Below, in pieces: positions 20,609 through 30,468 of a stretch of DNA of 64,000 bases (position 1 is the first letter of the stretch; each line of letters begins with the position of its first letter). The translations under genes and the position numbers were made by a program. A model generated the notes under the pieces. That model saw nothing but the letters and a program-made list of their open reading frames with translations, was not told the origin of the DNA and searched no databases. The DNA lies in NCBI GenBank assembly GCA_030446715.1, contig JAUJMU010000017.1, positions 26,418-90,417 of the forward strand. The letters run 5' to 3'. This stretch comes from Cytophagales bacterium. Its GTDB lineage: Bacteria > Bacteroidota > Bacteroidia > Cytophagales > 172606-1.

Positions 20609-23134
20609 TTGCATTCTAAAGAGGAAAACATCCTTCTCTTGAACAGTTTTACCAAACTACTGATCAACGGTCTGCTGTTGTCACTGCTGGCAACGGGTGG
20701 CTTCGCGCAGAGCATCAGCGGACACGTGTACGATCAGGAAGGCAAACCCATTCCCTACGCCAATGTATTCATCCGGGAGCACGCCAACGGCACCGCGGCC
20801 GACGAAAGGGGGCGGTACTTCCTCACGCTTGACCCCGGGGTGTATCACTTAGTATACTCCTCCCTCGGCTACCAGTCCGTAACCGTAGAGGTGGTCGTAC
20901 GCGACGGGCCGCTGGTGAAAGACGTAAGGCTGGCACTTTCCACCACCGAACTTGACGAAATCGTGGTAAAGGCGACCAAAAAAGACCCGGCCTACGAAAT
21001 CATCCAGAACGTAATTGCCAATAAGGAGAAATACCTGAAAGGGGTGCAAAGCTACCGGGCTGATGTGTACGTGAAGGCCACGGAGGTGGTGGACCCGAAG
21101 AAAAAGAAGGAGAAGCCGGCCCCCGACGAAAGTGACGACCTCTCCCGGTCCGGTCCGCCACCCGACCCGTTTGCCGAAGAGCGGAAAAAGGAGCAGGCCC
21201 GCCTGCAAAATATCAATCTGGTGGAAATGCAGCTGGTACTCAACTACCAGTACCCCGATAAATACAAGGAGGAACGTACCGGCTACAAAGCTTACGGCAA
21301 TAAAGGGGGGCTTTATATTCCATTATTCAGTGAAATTGACTTTAATTTTTACCACAACCTGGTCAGCCTGAAGGGCATTGCCGAAGTGCCGGTCATTTCG
21401 CCGGTGAGCCGGTTTGCGATCCTGTCCTACAAATACAAGCTGGAGGAGACTACCCGCGAAAATGGTCTTTTTGTGTACAAAATAAAGGTGACGCCCCGCA
21501 AGACCGGCGACGCCACCTGCCACGGCTACGTGTACGTAAACGACAGCCTCTGGAACATCAACCGCCTCGAACTGACCATGGAAAAGGGCGGCTTGCGGTT
21601 CTACGATAGGTTTACCATCAAACAGACTTACGAGCAGATCGCTGAAGACCTCTGGTTACCCAACCGTCAGGAATTTACGTACGAAACCAAAGCGGGAGGC
21701 CGCGCCTTCCGGGGCAATACGGTGTTGTATTTTACCGGTTACCAGCGGGATTATGCGTTTCCTTCGCGTTTCTTCGGCAACGAAGTGGCCGTTACTACCA
21801 AAGAAGCCTACGGGCAGGATTCAACGTTCTGGAACCGAACCCGGCCGGAGGCGCTTTCTTCCGATCAGCAGAAGGTGATCCAATACCGCGACAGCGTGGA
21901 GGCGGCCCACAAGACGAAAGCCTATCTGGACTCCATGGAGGCAAAATTCAATAAAATCACGCCGGGGGAATTGATCTACCAGGGTATCGGCTTCCGGAGA
22001 GAGGCCAAGAAAAGCCAGCTTTACATTGCGCCGATCTTGGGCATGATCAACTTTGAAGTTATCGGCGGTTTCCGGCTGGGCACCAACGTGTGGTACTTCC
22101 GCCGGTTTGAGAACGGCCGGATGTTCAATACGCAAGCCACCTTCAACGTAGGTCTGAAGAATTCTGACTGGAACGGCAGCCTCAACTTCTGGACCCGCTA
22201 CAACCCCTACCGGCTGGGCGATTTTTCGGTCCGGGTGGGCCGCAATTTTCAATCCATCAACAGCTTCGACGCCTACCTCAGTCAGCTGCGCATTTCCAAC
22301 TTCATTCTGCACGAACACATTGACCTGTTTCACCGGATTGAGCTGTTCAATGGCTTCTACCTGGGTGCCGAACTGGGTTACCACAACCGGCATTCGGTGG
22401 ATAACTTCGACCGCACCTCCATCCTGAACCGGGTCATTAAGGAAGACGACCCGATTGAGTTCCAAAATTACCAGGCGCTGATCACCACACTGCGGTTATC
22501 CTACACACCGTGGCAGCGGTACATGCGCGAACCGAACCAGAAAGTAGTGCTGGGCAGCCGGTTCCCAACGTTCAGCATGGTCCACCGGCGGGGCTGGAAT
22601 GGCCTGGCAGGCAGCGACATCGACTTTGATTACCTTGAGTTTGCGGTGGACCAGAATCTGACCCTCAGCACCCTTGGCAACTCGCGGTACAACATCACCG
22701 CTGGAAAGTTTGTGAATAGCCGCGACCTGCGTTACGTGGACCTGAAGCGGTTCCGGCGGTCCGATCCGTTCCTGTATTCCGATCCGCTGCACTCCTTTCA
22801 GTTGCTGGATTCTGCCCTTTCGGCCACCGACCTGTTTTTTGAGGCGCACTACATCCACCACTTCAACGGGGCAATGATCAACAACATACCGCTGATCAAA
22901 AAGACCCGCATCCGCACCGTGGCTGGTGCCGGTACGATGTGGCTGGCTGAAAACGGGTACCGGTATTCGGAAGTATTCGGCGGCGTGGAACGCATCTTCA
23001 AGCTGGGAGCCCGGCGCCGCCTGCGTCTCGGCGTGTACGGCGTGGTGTCGCAAACGAACCGCCTCGCCCCGCAGACCGGCTACAAGGTTTCCTTCGACAT
23101 CATTGACACCTGGAAACGGGACTGGAGTTATTAG
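20609..23134 (+). CDS. DUF5686 and carboxypeptidase-like regulatory domain protein
   Basis: SISGHVYDQEGKPIPYANVFIREHANGTAADERGRYFLTLDPGVYHLVYSSLGYQ...YEIIQNVIANKEKYLKGVQSYRADVYVKATEV (DUF5686). Start codon uncertain (TTG in track). Confidence 0.88.
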   Translation: MHSKEENILLLNSFTKLLINGLLLSLLATGGFAQSISGHVYDQEGKPIPYANVFIREHANGTAADERGRYFLTLDPGVYHLVYSSLGYQSVTVEVVVRDGPLVKDVRLALSTTELDEIVVKATKKDPAYEIIQNVIANKEKYLKGVQSYRADVYVKATEVVDPKKKKEKPAPDESDDLSRSGPPPDPFAEERKKEQARLQNINLVEMQLVLNYQYPDKYKEERTGYKAYGNKGGLYIPLFSEIDFNFYHNLVSLKGIAEVPVISPVSRFAILSYKYKLEETTRENGLFVYKIKVTPRKTGDATCHGYVYVNDSLWNINRLELTMEKGGLRFYDRFTIKQTYEQIAEDLWLPNRQEFTYETKAGGRAFRGNTVLYFTGYQRDYAFPSRFFGNEVAVTTKEAYGQDSTFWNRTRPEALSSDQQKVIQYRDSVEAAHKTKAYLDSMEAKFNKITPGELIYQGIGFRREAKKSQLYIAPILGMINFEVIGGFRLGTNVWYFRRFENGRMFNTQATFNVGLKNSDWNGSLNFWTRYNPYRLGDFSVRVGRNFQSINSFDAYLSQLRISNFILHEHIDLFHRIELFNGFYLGAELGYHNRHSVDNFDRTSILNRVIKEDDPIEFQNYQALITTLRLSYTPWQRYMREPNQKVVLGSRFPTFSMVHRRGWNGLAGSDIDFDYLEFAVDQNLTLSTLGNSRYNITAGKFVNSRDLRYVDLKRFRRSDPFLYSDPLHSFQLLDSALSATDLFFEAHYIHHFNGAMINNIPLIKKTRIRTVAGAGTMWLAENGYRYSEVFGGVERIFKLGARRRLRLGVYGVVSQTNRLAPQTGYKVSFDIIDTWKRDWSY

Positions 23135-23534
23135 AAAGATGTTGGGATGATTGAATAGCTTTTTACCTCACTACTGGGTTTCCACCTGATAAGGCATAAA
23201 AGATTAACGTTTACCCACAAACCACTACGTTATTCAGTCCAGAGTGAGGGAGCCGTCGGCGAAACGGGTGCGGTGGGGGTGCAGCAACCGCGTGGCAGGT
23301 TCCCTGCCTGTGGGGTGGCCACAACCGAGCATGTGAATGCGAAGGGCACGGAGGCGGGAGCCGAATGTACCGAACATAGTTCTGCGAAGTCAAAAGTAAG
23401 ACTCACGGGTATTTTTCCTTCTTACAGATGTGGTGGAAATGTCACTCCTAAGATGAAGACGGAACAGAATTGGATCGGTGAGTAGTTAGCCTTATGATTA
23501 CAGGCCTACACAATTATGTATTCCCAAAGGAAAT

Positions 23535-24940
23535 TTACTGCCTGTCAGGTAATTGCTTACCCGAAGTTTCCCTGTCCCCAAAATCCTCTTCGTAAACCAC
23601 TTCGCCGTTCAGGCGGCTAAACCGGGTATAGTCTACGGAGCCGGTGCCTTCAAATTCGTAGCTGATGCCCACTACCTGTGCCGGTTTGTTCGGAAAAGTA
23701 GCCTCGTACGCCTTTTGCCCGTCTACGAACAGCTGCACCTGCCGGTCACGCACCTCGCACCGCACCGTTACCCACTGGTCTTGCCCGAAGCCGAAGGCCG
23801 AAAGATCCGTTTCGTTGCCGGGCACCCGGAGGCCCGCCATGTAAAGGCTCAGATTAGCAATGCAGCCCTTGGCACTCAGGGGAATGGCAAAAATGTCCTC
23901 CTGGCAGAGAATGATAATGTCCATATTCTGACAGGCGGCGGAGCCGCTGCTGTAATCACTTTTCAACCGGGTCTCAAAGATGAAGTTGTCGTTACGCAGG
24001 CCCTGCAGGTCGGGTACGTGCCGGTACCGGACCACCGGAGGCTTTGGCTGCATCGGGATGTTCTGCCGCTCAATGGCCGCCACCGGCAGGTGCAGCACGC
24101 CGTCTCTGACCGTTTCTTTCTGCTCAAAGTACACGGGTACAGGTTCCTGTTTTACAGCAACAACCCAGTCTTCGGAGGGAATGTATAAATCATGCTCCCG
24201 GACCACGTGGCCGCCAACCACCAGTTTGGCCCTGAAAAAGCCGGGGTAGTAATAGATTGAAGTATGATTTTGACCGTTTCTGGGCACCAACTGGCGGCGC
24301 CGGGCATCCCATGACTGCTGGATAAATACCGAGTCGGTGGGGGAAGCCGAGGCGTCGTAGCTGAATACGACTGAATTGGGTAATACCTCTGGTCACCGGC
24401 CGTCAGCTGAAGGAATAATCGGCCGGATCAGGTGGCAGGGTGCCGAATGGTTCTGGAAAAACACCAGCACGCCGGCCAGTGCCACGCCAATAGCAGCCCC
24501 GGGCCCACCAGCGACTCCGGGTTTGCCGCTGCCAGGCTGGTTCTTTCCTGACATTCCCCGCGACGCCGGTAACAGGGGAAGAAATTTCGGCAGAGACCTC
24601 CACCCTATCTTGAACAGCACACTTAAGTCCTGCCAGTTTTCGTAACCGGCAAATACGGCCAGTGCATTCAGCGTGGTTTCGGTCGGCGCGGGATTCGTAC
24701 TTCACCCGGCCCCACACCCGCTTCAGGGTGGTTACGCTCAGGGAAATTCCGGTTTCGGTGGGCAATGGCATCACTCAGCCGTTCAAAATCGCCGGTGGTC
24801 AGCTTGCCGCCTGCCCCCAACCCATCTTTGCTTCAATCGCCTTCAGGCATTGCTGCAGGATTTGTTCATCCGGCCCGAAATGGTTTTGCTGGTTATCATT
24901 GGTTTACTTTTTGGCTCCCGGCAGCCTTGCACGCACTTGA
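23535..24940 (-). pseudogene. N-terminal regulatory-type domain plus C-terminal LamG/concanavalin-like domain protein, multiple frameshifts
   Basis: C-terminal ORF 23535-24290 ...FIFETRLKSDYSSGSAACQNMDIIILCQEDIFAIPLSAKGCIANLSLYMAG; N-terminal pieces TGISLSVTTLKRVWGRVKYES are scattered over frames up to ~24,940. Confidence 0.55.
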
Positions 24941-25025
24941 ACAGAAGTTGAACGGGCTTGAATGGACATTCCGGCCTGCATTGTCCACTTTCGGTTCATC
25001 CTTTCACTTCAATCAAAGTACCGAA

Positions 25026-26131
25026 ATGAAAACGTTAAATCAAATGCTATGGGTATTAATTATTGCATTGCTGCTGTTGCCATCCGTGGGCAGCGCGCTC
25101 AGACGGTGGTGCCCTTTACGGAGGAACACTGGGACTTCAGCGCCGGAGAGTACACCCGGAAGAATATAAGGGTAAGCAGGCCATTCACCTCAGGAAAGGC
25201 CCTGCCGTCCTGAAAGAAGTGCAGTTCCGGAATGGAATCATTGAGTACGATGTGGCCTTTCCACAGGAACGGGCTTTCATCGGCGTATCCTTCCGGAAGC
25301 AGGATGACAAAAATCACGAGGAATTTTACATGCGGTCCCACCAGTCGGGCAATCCCGATGCTACGCAATACACATGCCCGTATACAATGGAAAGGAGTCG
25401 TGGCAGCTTTACCACGGGGAAGGCTTCAACGCCCCGGTAAAATACCTGTTTAATGAGTGGATGCACGTTAAGCTAGTATTGCAGGAGGGCCAGATGGAAG
25501 TGTACATCAATGACATGAACAAACCTGCCTTATTTGTGCCCGAATTGAAGCGGGCTATGCGGCCCGGTACCATTTCCCTCGGGGGCGGTGCCCGCCGCCA
25601 ATTTCAGCTATACCCTTTCCGAAAAGCCGCCGATGATCAGCGTAGCCAAAAAAGCCGCCCCGGCTCGGAAGGCACCATTGCTCCGCTGGCAGGTATCAGA
25701 CGCTTTTCCGGGAGAAGAATCTGGAAAATGTGCTGCAACTACCGGCCAGCCAGAAGAACGGATTGAAGTGGCAGACGCTGCCAGCCGAGTGACGGGAATG
25801 GTGAACCTTGCCACCGGACCAGAGATGTCGGAGACGCATAATACGTCCTTTGCCCGCGTGGTGATCCAGTCAGATAAGGCGCAGGTGAAAAGATTGCAAC
25901 TGGGCTTCAGTGACCGTGCCAAGGTATACCTCAACGATCAGATTCTCTACAGCGGCCACGATGAGTTTATGTCCCGCGACTACCGCTTTCTGGGCCTGGC
26001 GGGTTATTATGACGAAGTATACCTGCCTCTCAAAAGGGCGCAACGAGTTGTGGATTGCCATTTCGGAGACTTTCGGGGGCTGGGGCCTCAAGGGAGCCAT
26101 TGCCGACCAGACGGGCATCAAAATAGAATAA
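25026..26131 (+). pseudogene. Secreted family-16-like (LamG/3-keto-disaccharide hydrolase-like) protein, at least 4 frameshifts
   Basis: Pieces in alternating frames: VVPFTEEHWDFSAGEYTR / EVQFRNGIIEYDVAFPQERAFIGVSFRKQDDKNHEEFYMRSHQSGNPDATQYT / PVYNGKESWQLYHGEGFNAPVKYLFNEWMHVKLVLQEGQMEVYINDM. Confidence 0.6.
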
Positions 26132-26214
26132 CTCCGCTGATCACTTAATACTTGTCCCATTCCGGTTTTCCGGTGTAAATTGGACCTTCATCTTTTCTAT
26201 AAACCCACATTCAA

Positions 26215-26772
26215 ATGAAAGTTTCAAACATCACTGCAGCCCGAAAAGGAATTTTACCGGTTATCTGGATGGCGATGCTTTTTGTGTCCGTCTCCTGCCT
26301 CGGTCAGGACGACAAGTCGAAGCGGCCCAGCCCTCCCGCCAAAGTCACCGAAAAGGTGGGCAACACCACCGTTACCATCGACTACAGCCGTCCTTCGGTA
26401 AAAGGCCGGAAGATTTTCGGTGAAATGGAGCCCTACGGCAAAGTATGGCGCACCGGAGCCAACGAAGCCACTACTTTTGAAGTGAGCAACGCCGTCAACA
26501 TTGAAGGACAACCCCTGCCGGCCGGGAAATATGGTCTCTTTACCATTCCCGGGGAGAACGAATGGACGGTCATCTTCAACAAAGTACCCAATCAGTCGGG
26601 TGCCTTCAATTATGACGAGAAGCAGGACGCCCTGCGCGTAAAGGTGAAGCCGAAGAAAACGGCCAAGCCCACCGAGATGCTGACCTTCAACATCAACAAA
26701 AACGGTCAGGTAGCCATGCTGTGGGAAAACACCGAAGTGAACTTCAAAGTGTCTCCGGCCAAAGCCCAGTAA
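26215..26772 (+). CDS. DUF2911 domain-containing protein
   Basis: PPAKVTEKVGNTTVTIDYSRPSVKGRKIFGEMEPYGKVWRTGANEATTFEVSNAVNIEGQPLPAGKYGLFTIP. Confidence 0.92.
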   Translation: MKVSNITAARKGILPVIWMAMLFVSVSCLGQDDKSKRPSPPAKVTEKVGNTTVTIDYSRPSVKGRKIFGEMEPYGKVWRTGANEATTFEVSNAVNIEGQPLPAGKYGLFTIPGENEWTVIFNKVPNQSGAFNYDEKQDALRVKVKPKKTAKPTEMLTFNINKNGQVAMLWENTEVNFKVSPAKAQ

Positions 26773-26782
26773 TTGTCGCCCG

Positions 26783-26820
26783 CAAAAACCGGAAGGTTAT
26801 TGAAAACCCTCCGGTTTTTT
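26783..26820 (+). terminator. Rho-independent terminator
   Basis: AAAAACCGGAAGGTTATTGAAAACCCTCCGGTTTTTTG directly after the DUF2911 stop. Confidence 0.75.
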
Positions 26821-26978
26821 GTTTTGTGGCCGGTGCCCCAAACCGCACACCTGCTGTCCGGATCAGGACACCTCCTACCCCTTTCCCTCCCCGGAAAAGG
26901 CCTTTCCCGGGCTTCTGCGCGCTTTTTCATTTTCTGGCAGGCTATTTGTCCGGCAAAATCTTATAAAATAATCCATTT

Positions 26979-27317
26979 ATGAAAAGGGTGTACCTGGGGG
27001 AGTTTGAGGAGATCGTATTGCTTACAGTAGCCGTACTGTTCGGGCAGGCCTACGGCGTGACGGTTACCCAAGAAATTGAGCGGCAAACGGGCCGTTCGGT
27101 GACGTTCAGCACGGTGCACACCACCCTGCAACGACTGGAAGAAAAAGGTTTTCTGGCTTCCGGCATGGGCGGCGCCACGGCTGAAAGAGGAGGGCGGCGG
27201 AAACGCTTTTACTCGGTAACTGCCGCCGGCGCCCAGGCCCTGCAGGAGATTCACCAGGTGCGTGCCCGGCTCTGGAGCCAGGTGCATCCGCAGGCCCTGC
27301 GGCTGGGCGTAGTCTGA
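26979..27317 (+). CDS. PadR family transcriptional regulator
   Basis: MKRVYLGEFEEIVLLTVAVLFGQAYGVTVTQEIERQTGRSVTFSTVHTTLQRLEEKGFLAS. Confidence 0.92.
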   Translation: MKRVYLGEFEEIVLLTVAVLFGQAYGVTVTQEIERQTGRSVTFSTVHTTLQRLEEKGFLASGMGGATAERGGRRKRFYSVTAAGAQALQEIHQVRARLWSQVHPQALRLGVV

Positions 27318-27372
27318 ACCTTGATTTTGGGAATGAAAAGATTAACAGGACTCTATAGCTGTACCTATCCGT

Positions 27373-29976
27373 ATGCCTGATCAGAAGTATTCTTCCCGCC
27401 CGCCCCGCTGGGCCGTAAAGTTGCTGGAACGAACCTGTCCGCCCCGGGACCGGGAGGAGGTGCAGGGCGACTTGCTGGAACTGTACGGCTACTGGGCCGA
27501 ACTGTACGGGGAAGGAGTGGCCCGCCGCAAATATGTGCTCAACGTGCTGGGGCTGCTGCCATCTTTTGCCCGTAAAAACCGCTACTCCCTTTCCCCCAAA
27601 CCCCTCCACACCGATATGCTGCGAAACTACTTTACCGTTGCGGTCCGGAACCTGCTGCGCCGGAAAACCTATACGGCCATCAACGTGGGCGGCCTCGCCC
27701 TGGGAATGACCACTACCGTGCTGCTGCTGCTCTGGGTGCAGGACGAACTGAGCTTTGACCGGTTTCACCGCAACGGGGAGCACATTTACCTCGTGGTGAG
27801 AGAGATTGACGTCAGCGGCAATCAGGTTACTTACGGCTACGCACCGGGGCCGGTGGCCGTGGCTGCAAGGCAGCAGGTGCCCGGCGTGGTGCAGGCAGTG
27901 CGCACCATTGAAAACACCGAAGTGGGCGTATTGGCGTACGGTGACAAGACATTTACCGGGGAGCAGTGCGGCTACGTAGACCCGGCATTTTTTACGCTGT
28001 TTAATTTTCCCGTTGTGAAGGGAAACGACAAGAACCCGTTTCCCACCAGGCAGTCCATCGTCATTACGCAGTCGGTAGCTGCCAGGTATTTCGGTGCGGC
28101 CGAGCCGCTTGGTAAAAACGTACTCGTGAACGGGAAGGACTACTATACCGTGACCGGCGTGATCAACGACATTCCGGCCAACTCGGATCTGCGGTTCGAC
28201 GTGTTTTTTCCCTTCGAGATCCTGCACAAAACCCGCTGGAAGAGCCCTGACGAAGACTGGGGGAATTCCGGCTTCAAGACCTACCTGCGGTTGCAGCCCG
28301 GCACCTCCCCGCAGGCGGTGGGCCAGCGGCTGACGGCCATCAACCGGGCTAACCTGCCCGACGCGGTCATGGCCTCAAAAATTACCACCAAACTCCAGCC
28401 CCTGCACCAGGTGCACCTGTACCATCCCGACGGGACCGAAGCCGGCATGCAAATGGTGCGCATTTTCGGCATTGTAGCCGTAGTGGTGCTGCTTATCGCC
28501 TGCGTAAACTACGTGAATCTTTCCACGGCCCAGGCCACGCAACGGGCGCGGGAGGTGGGTATCCGCAAGGTGGTGGGGGCAGGGCGCGGGCAGGTGTTCG
28601 GTCAGTTCATCGGCGAGTCGGCCCTGGTGTTCACCCTGGCGTTTTTGCTGGCGTGCCTGCTCATCCGGCTGCTGCTGCCCATGTACAACGAGTTGTCAGG
28701 CAAGCAGCTCACGCTAAGCGTAGAGAATACGCAGTTGTTCGTCAGCCTGGGAGTGACCCTGCTGGTCACCTTGCTGGTAGCCGGCGTCTACCCGGCGCTT
28801 CTCCTCTCGTCCTTCCAGCCCCTGCACGTGCTGAAGGGGAAACTGGTGGCGGGCAGGGGCGGAAGTTCATTCCGCAAGCTATTGGTTACCGGCCAGTTTA
28901 CCGCTTCGGTGGTGCTGATTGTGAGTACCCTCATCATCGGCCGGCAACTGGAGTACATGCGGGAAAAGGAACTGGGGTATCAGAAAGAGAACGTGTTCAC
29001 CTTCTGGATGCGGGGCGACATGGGCAAACACTACGAGAGCATCCGGTCCGAATTGCAGGCGCAGCCGGGAATTACCGGCGTGACGGCCTCTAACAGCAAC
29101 ATGCTCGACTTGCGCAACGACACGGGCGACACCGATTGGGACGGCAAAGACCCGGAGCGGATGTTTTCGGTGTATACGGCCAACGTGGAGTCCGATTTTC
29201 TGCCGTTTTTCAACCTGCAACTGTTGTCGGGCCAAGGTTTCAAGGGTGCTCAGGGAGATTCTGCGCAGTTTATCCTCAACGAAACAGCAGTGCGCCGGGC
29301 GGGCATTACCAATCCGGTCGGCAAGCGTTTCAAGCTCTGGCGCACTGAAGGCATCATCATCGGCGTGGTGCGCGATTTTCACTTCAAATCTATGCACCAG
29401 GCCATTGAGCCCATGGTGTTTTACCGGCATAAAGGTTGGCGGGGAAAACTGTACATCAAGACCACCGGCCGGGATGCGGCCCGGGCCATTGCCGCCACCG
29501 AAAAGCTCTGGAAGCGGTACAGCCCGGCTCACCCGTTCCAGTACAGCTTCCTGGACGACGAATACGACAAGTACTACAAGGCCGAGCAGCGCACGGGGGT
29601 ACTGTTCCGGTACTTCGCGGGGATAGCCATTTTCATCTCCTGCCTGGGGCTTTACGGGCTGGCCACTTACACGGCCCAGAAGCGCACCCGGGAAATCAGT
29701 ATCCGCAAAATATTGGGAGCCAGCGTTTCGGTCATTGTGGTGCTGCTTTCCCGGGAGTTCATCAAGCCCGTAGTCATTGCCCTGGCAGTAGCCGTGCCGC
29801 TTGCCTGGTATGCCGCCGGGGAGTGGCTGAGCAATTTTGCGTACAGCATTGACATGGAATGGTGGGTGTTTGGATTGGCGGGTGCACTATCACTCATGGT
29901 TGTGCTGTTTTCGGTGAGCTTCCAGTCCATCAAAGCCGCGCTGGCCAACCCGGCAGACTCGCTGCGGTCGGCGTAA
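27373..29976 (+). CDS. ABC transporter permease with permease-prefix domain
   Basis: RPPRWAVKLLERTCPPRDREEVQGDLLELYGYWAE prefix, then MLRNYFTVAVRNLLRRKTYTAINVGGLALGMTTTVLLLLWVQDELSFDRFH. Confidence 0.92.
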   Translation: MPDQKYSSRPPRWAVKLLERTCPPRDREEVQGDLLELYGYWAELYGEGVARRKYVLNVLGLLPSFARKNRYSLSPKPLHTDMLRNYFTVAVRNLLRRKTYTAINVGGLALGMTTTVLLLLWVQDELSFDRFHRNGEHIYLVVREIDVSGNQVTYGYAPGPVAVAARQQVPGVVQAVRTIENTEVGVLAYGDKTFTGEQCGYVDPAFFTLFNFPVVKGNDKNPFPTRQSIVITQSVAARYFGAAEPLGKNVLVNGKDYYTVTGVINDIPANSDLRFDVFFPFEILHKTRWKSPDEDWGNSGFKTYLRLQPGTSPQAVGQRLTAINRANLPDAVMASKITTKLQPLHQVHLYHPDGTEAGMQMVRIFGIVAVVVLLIACVNYVNLSTAQATQRAREVGIRKVVGAGRGQVFGQFIGESALVFTLAFLLACLLIRLLLPMYNELSGKQLTLSVENTQLFVSLGVTLLVTLLVAGVYPALLLSSFQPLHVLKGKLVAGRGGSSFRKLLVTGQFTASVVLIVSTLIIGRQLEYMREKELGYQKENVFTFWMRGDMGKHYESIRSELQAQPGITGVTASNSNMLDLRNDTGDTDWDGKDPERMFSVYTANVESDFLPFFNLQLLSGQGFKGAQGDSAQFILNETAVRRAGITNPVGKRFKLWRTEGIIIGVVRDFHFKSMHQAIEPMVFYRHKGWRGKLYIKTTGRDAARAIAATEKLWKRYSPAHPFQYSFLDDEYDKYYKAEQRTGVLFRYFAGIAIFISCLGLYGLATYTAQKRTREISIRKILGASVSVIVVLLSREFIKPVVIALAVAVPLAWYAAGEWLSNFAYSIDMEWWVFGLAGALSLMVVLFSVSFQSIKAALANPADSLRSA

Positions 29977-30065
29977 GCCCCTGATGGCTTACGCCCGGGT
30001 ACTCAATGCAACTGAAATAAGCCGGCTTATTTGTTTTACATTTATGAAGTAAATAAATTAGCCGC

Positions 30066-30404
30066 ATGAAAGGAACCTACCTGGGGGAGTTTGAGGAAAT
30101 CGTGCTGCTGGCGGTTTGCGTGCTGCACGAAGATGCCTACGGCGTTTCCATCACCGACGAAATCAACATCCGGACCGGCCGGCCGGCTCACCTCAGTGCG
30201 GTGCATACGGCCCTGTACCGGCTGGAGGAGAAGGGGCTTGTCTCGTCGGAACTTGGCGGTGCCACGCAGGCGCGGGGCGGCCGGCGCAAGCGGCTGTTCC
30301 GGGTGACGGCCGCCGGCAAAACGGCCCTCCGCGAAGCCCGCGAACTGCGCAACCAGTTTTGGAACCGCATTCCGGCAGTAGTATGGGAAGGAGGGGCAAT
30401 ATAA
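30066..30404 (+). CDS. PadR family transcriptional regulator
   Basis: MKGTYLGEFEEIVLLAVCVLHEDAYGVSITDEINIRTGRPAHLSAVHTALYRLEEKGLVSSELGG. Confidence 0.92.
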   Translation: MKGTYLGEFEEIVLLAVCVLHEDAYGVSITDEINIRTGRPAHLSAVHTALYRLEEKGLVSSELGGATQARGGRRKRLFRVTAAGKTALREARELRNQFWNRIPAVVWEGGAI

Positions 30405-30468
30405 TGCCACGCGGTATTACAACGGCTCTCAAGCTTGTGATGACCAGAGAACTAAAATGCTTTAAAAT

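Noticed and set aside
27106-28227. 373-aa minus ORF opposite PadR/permease
   Set aside because: Shadow ORF; the plus strand has recognised PadR and MacB-like motifs.
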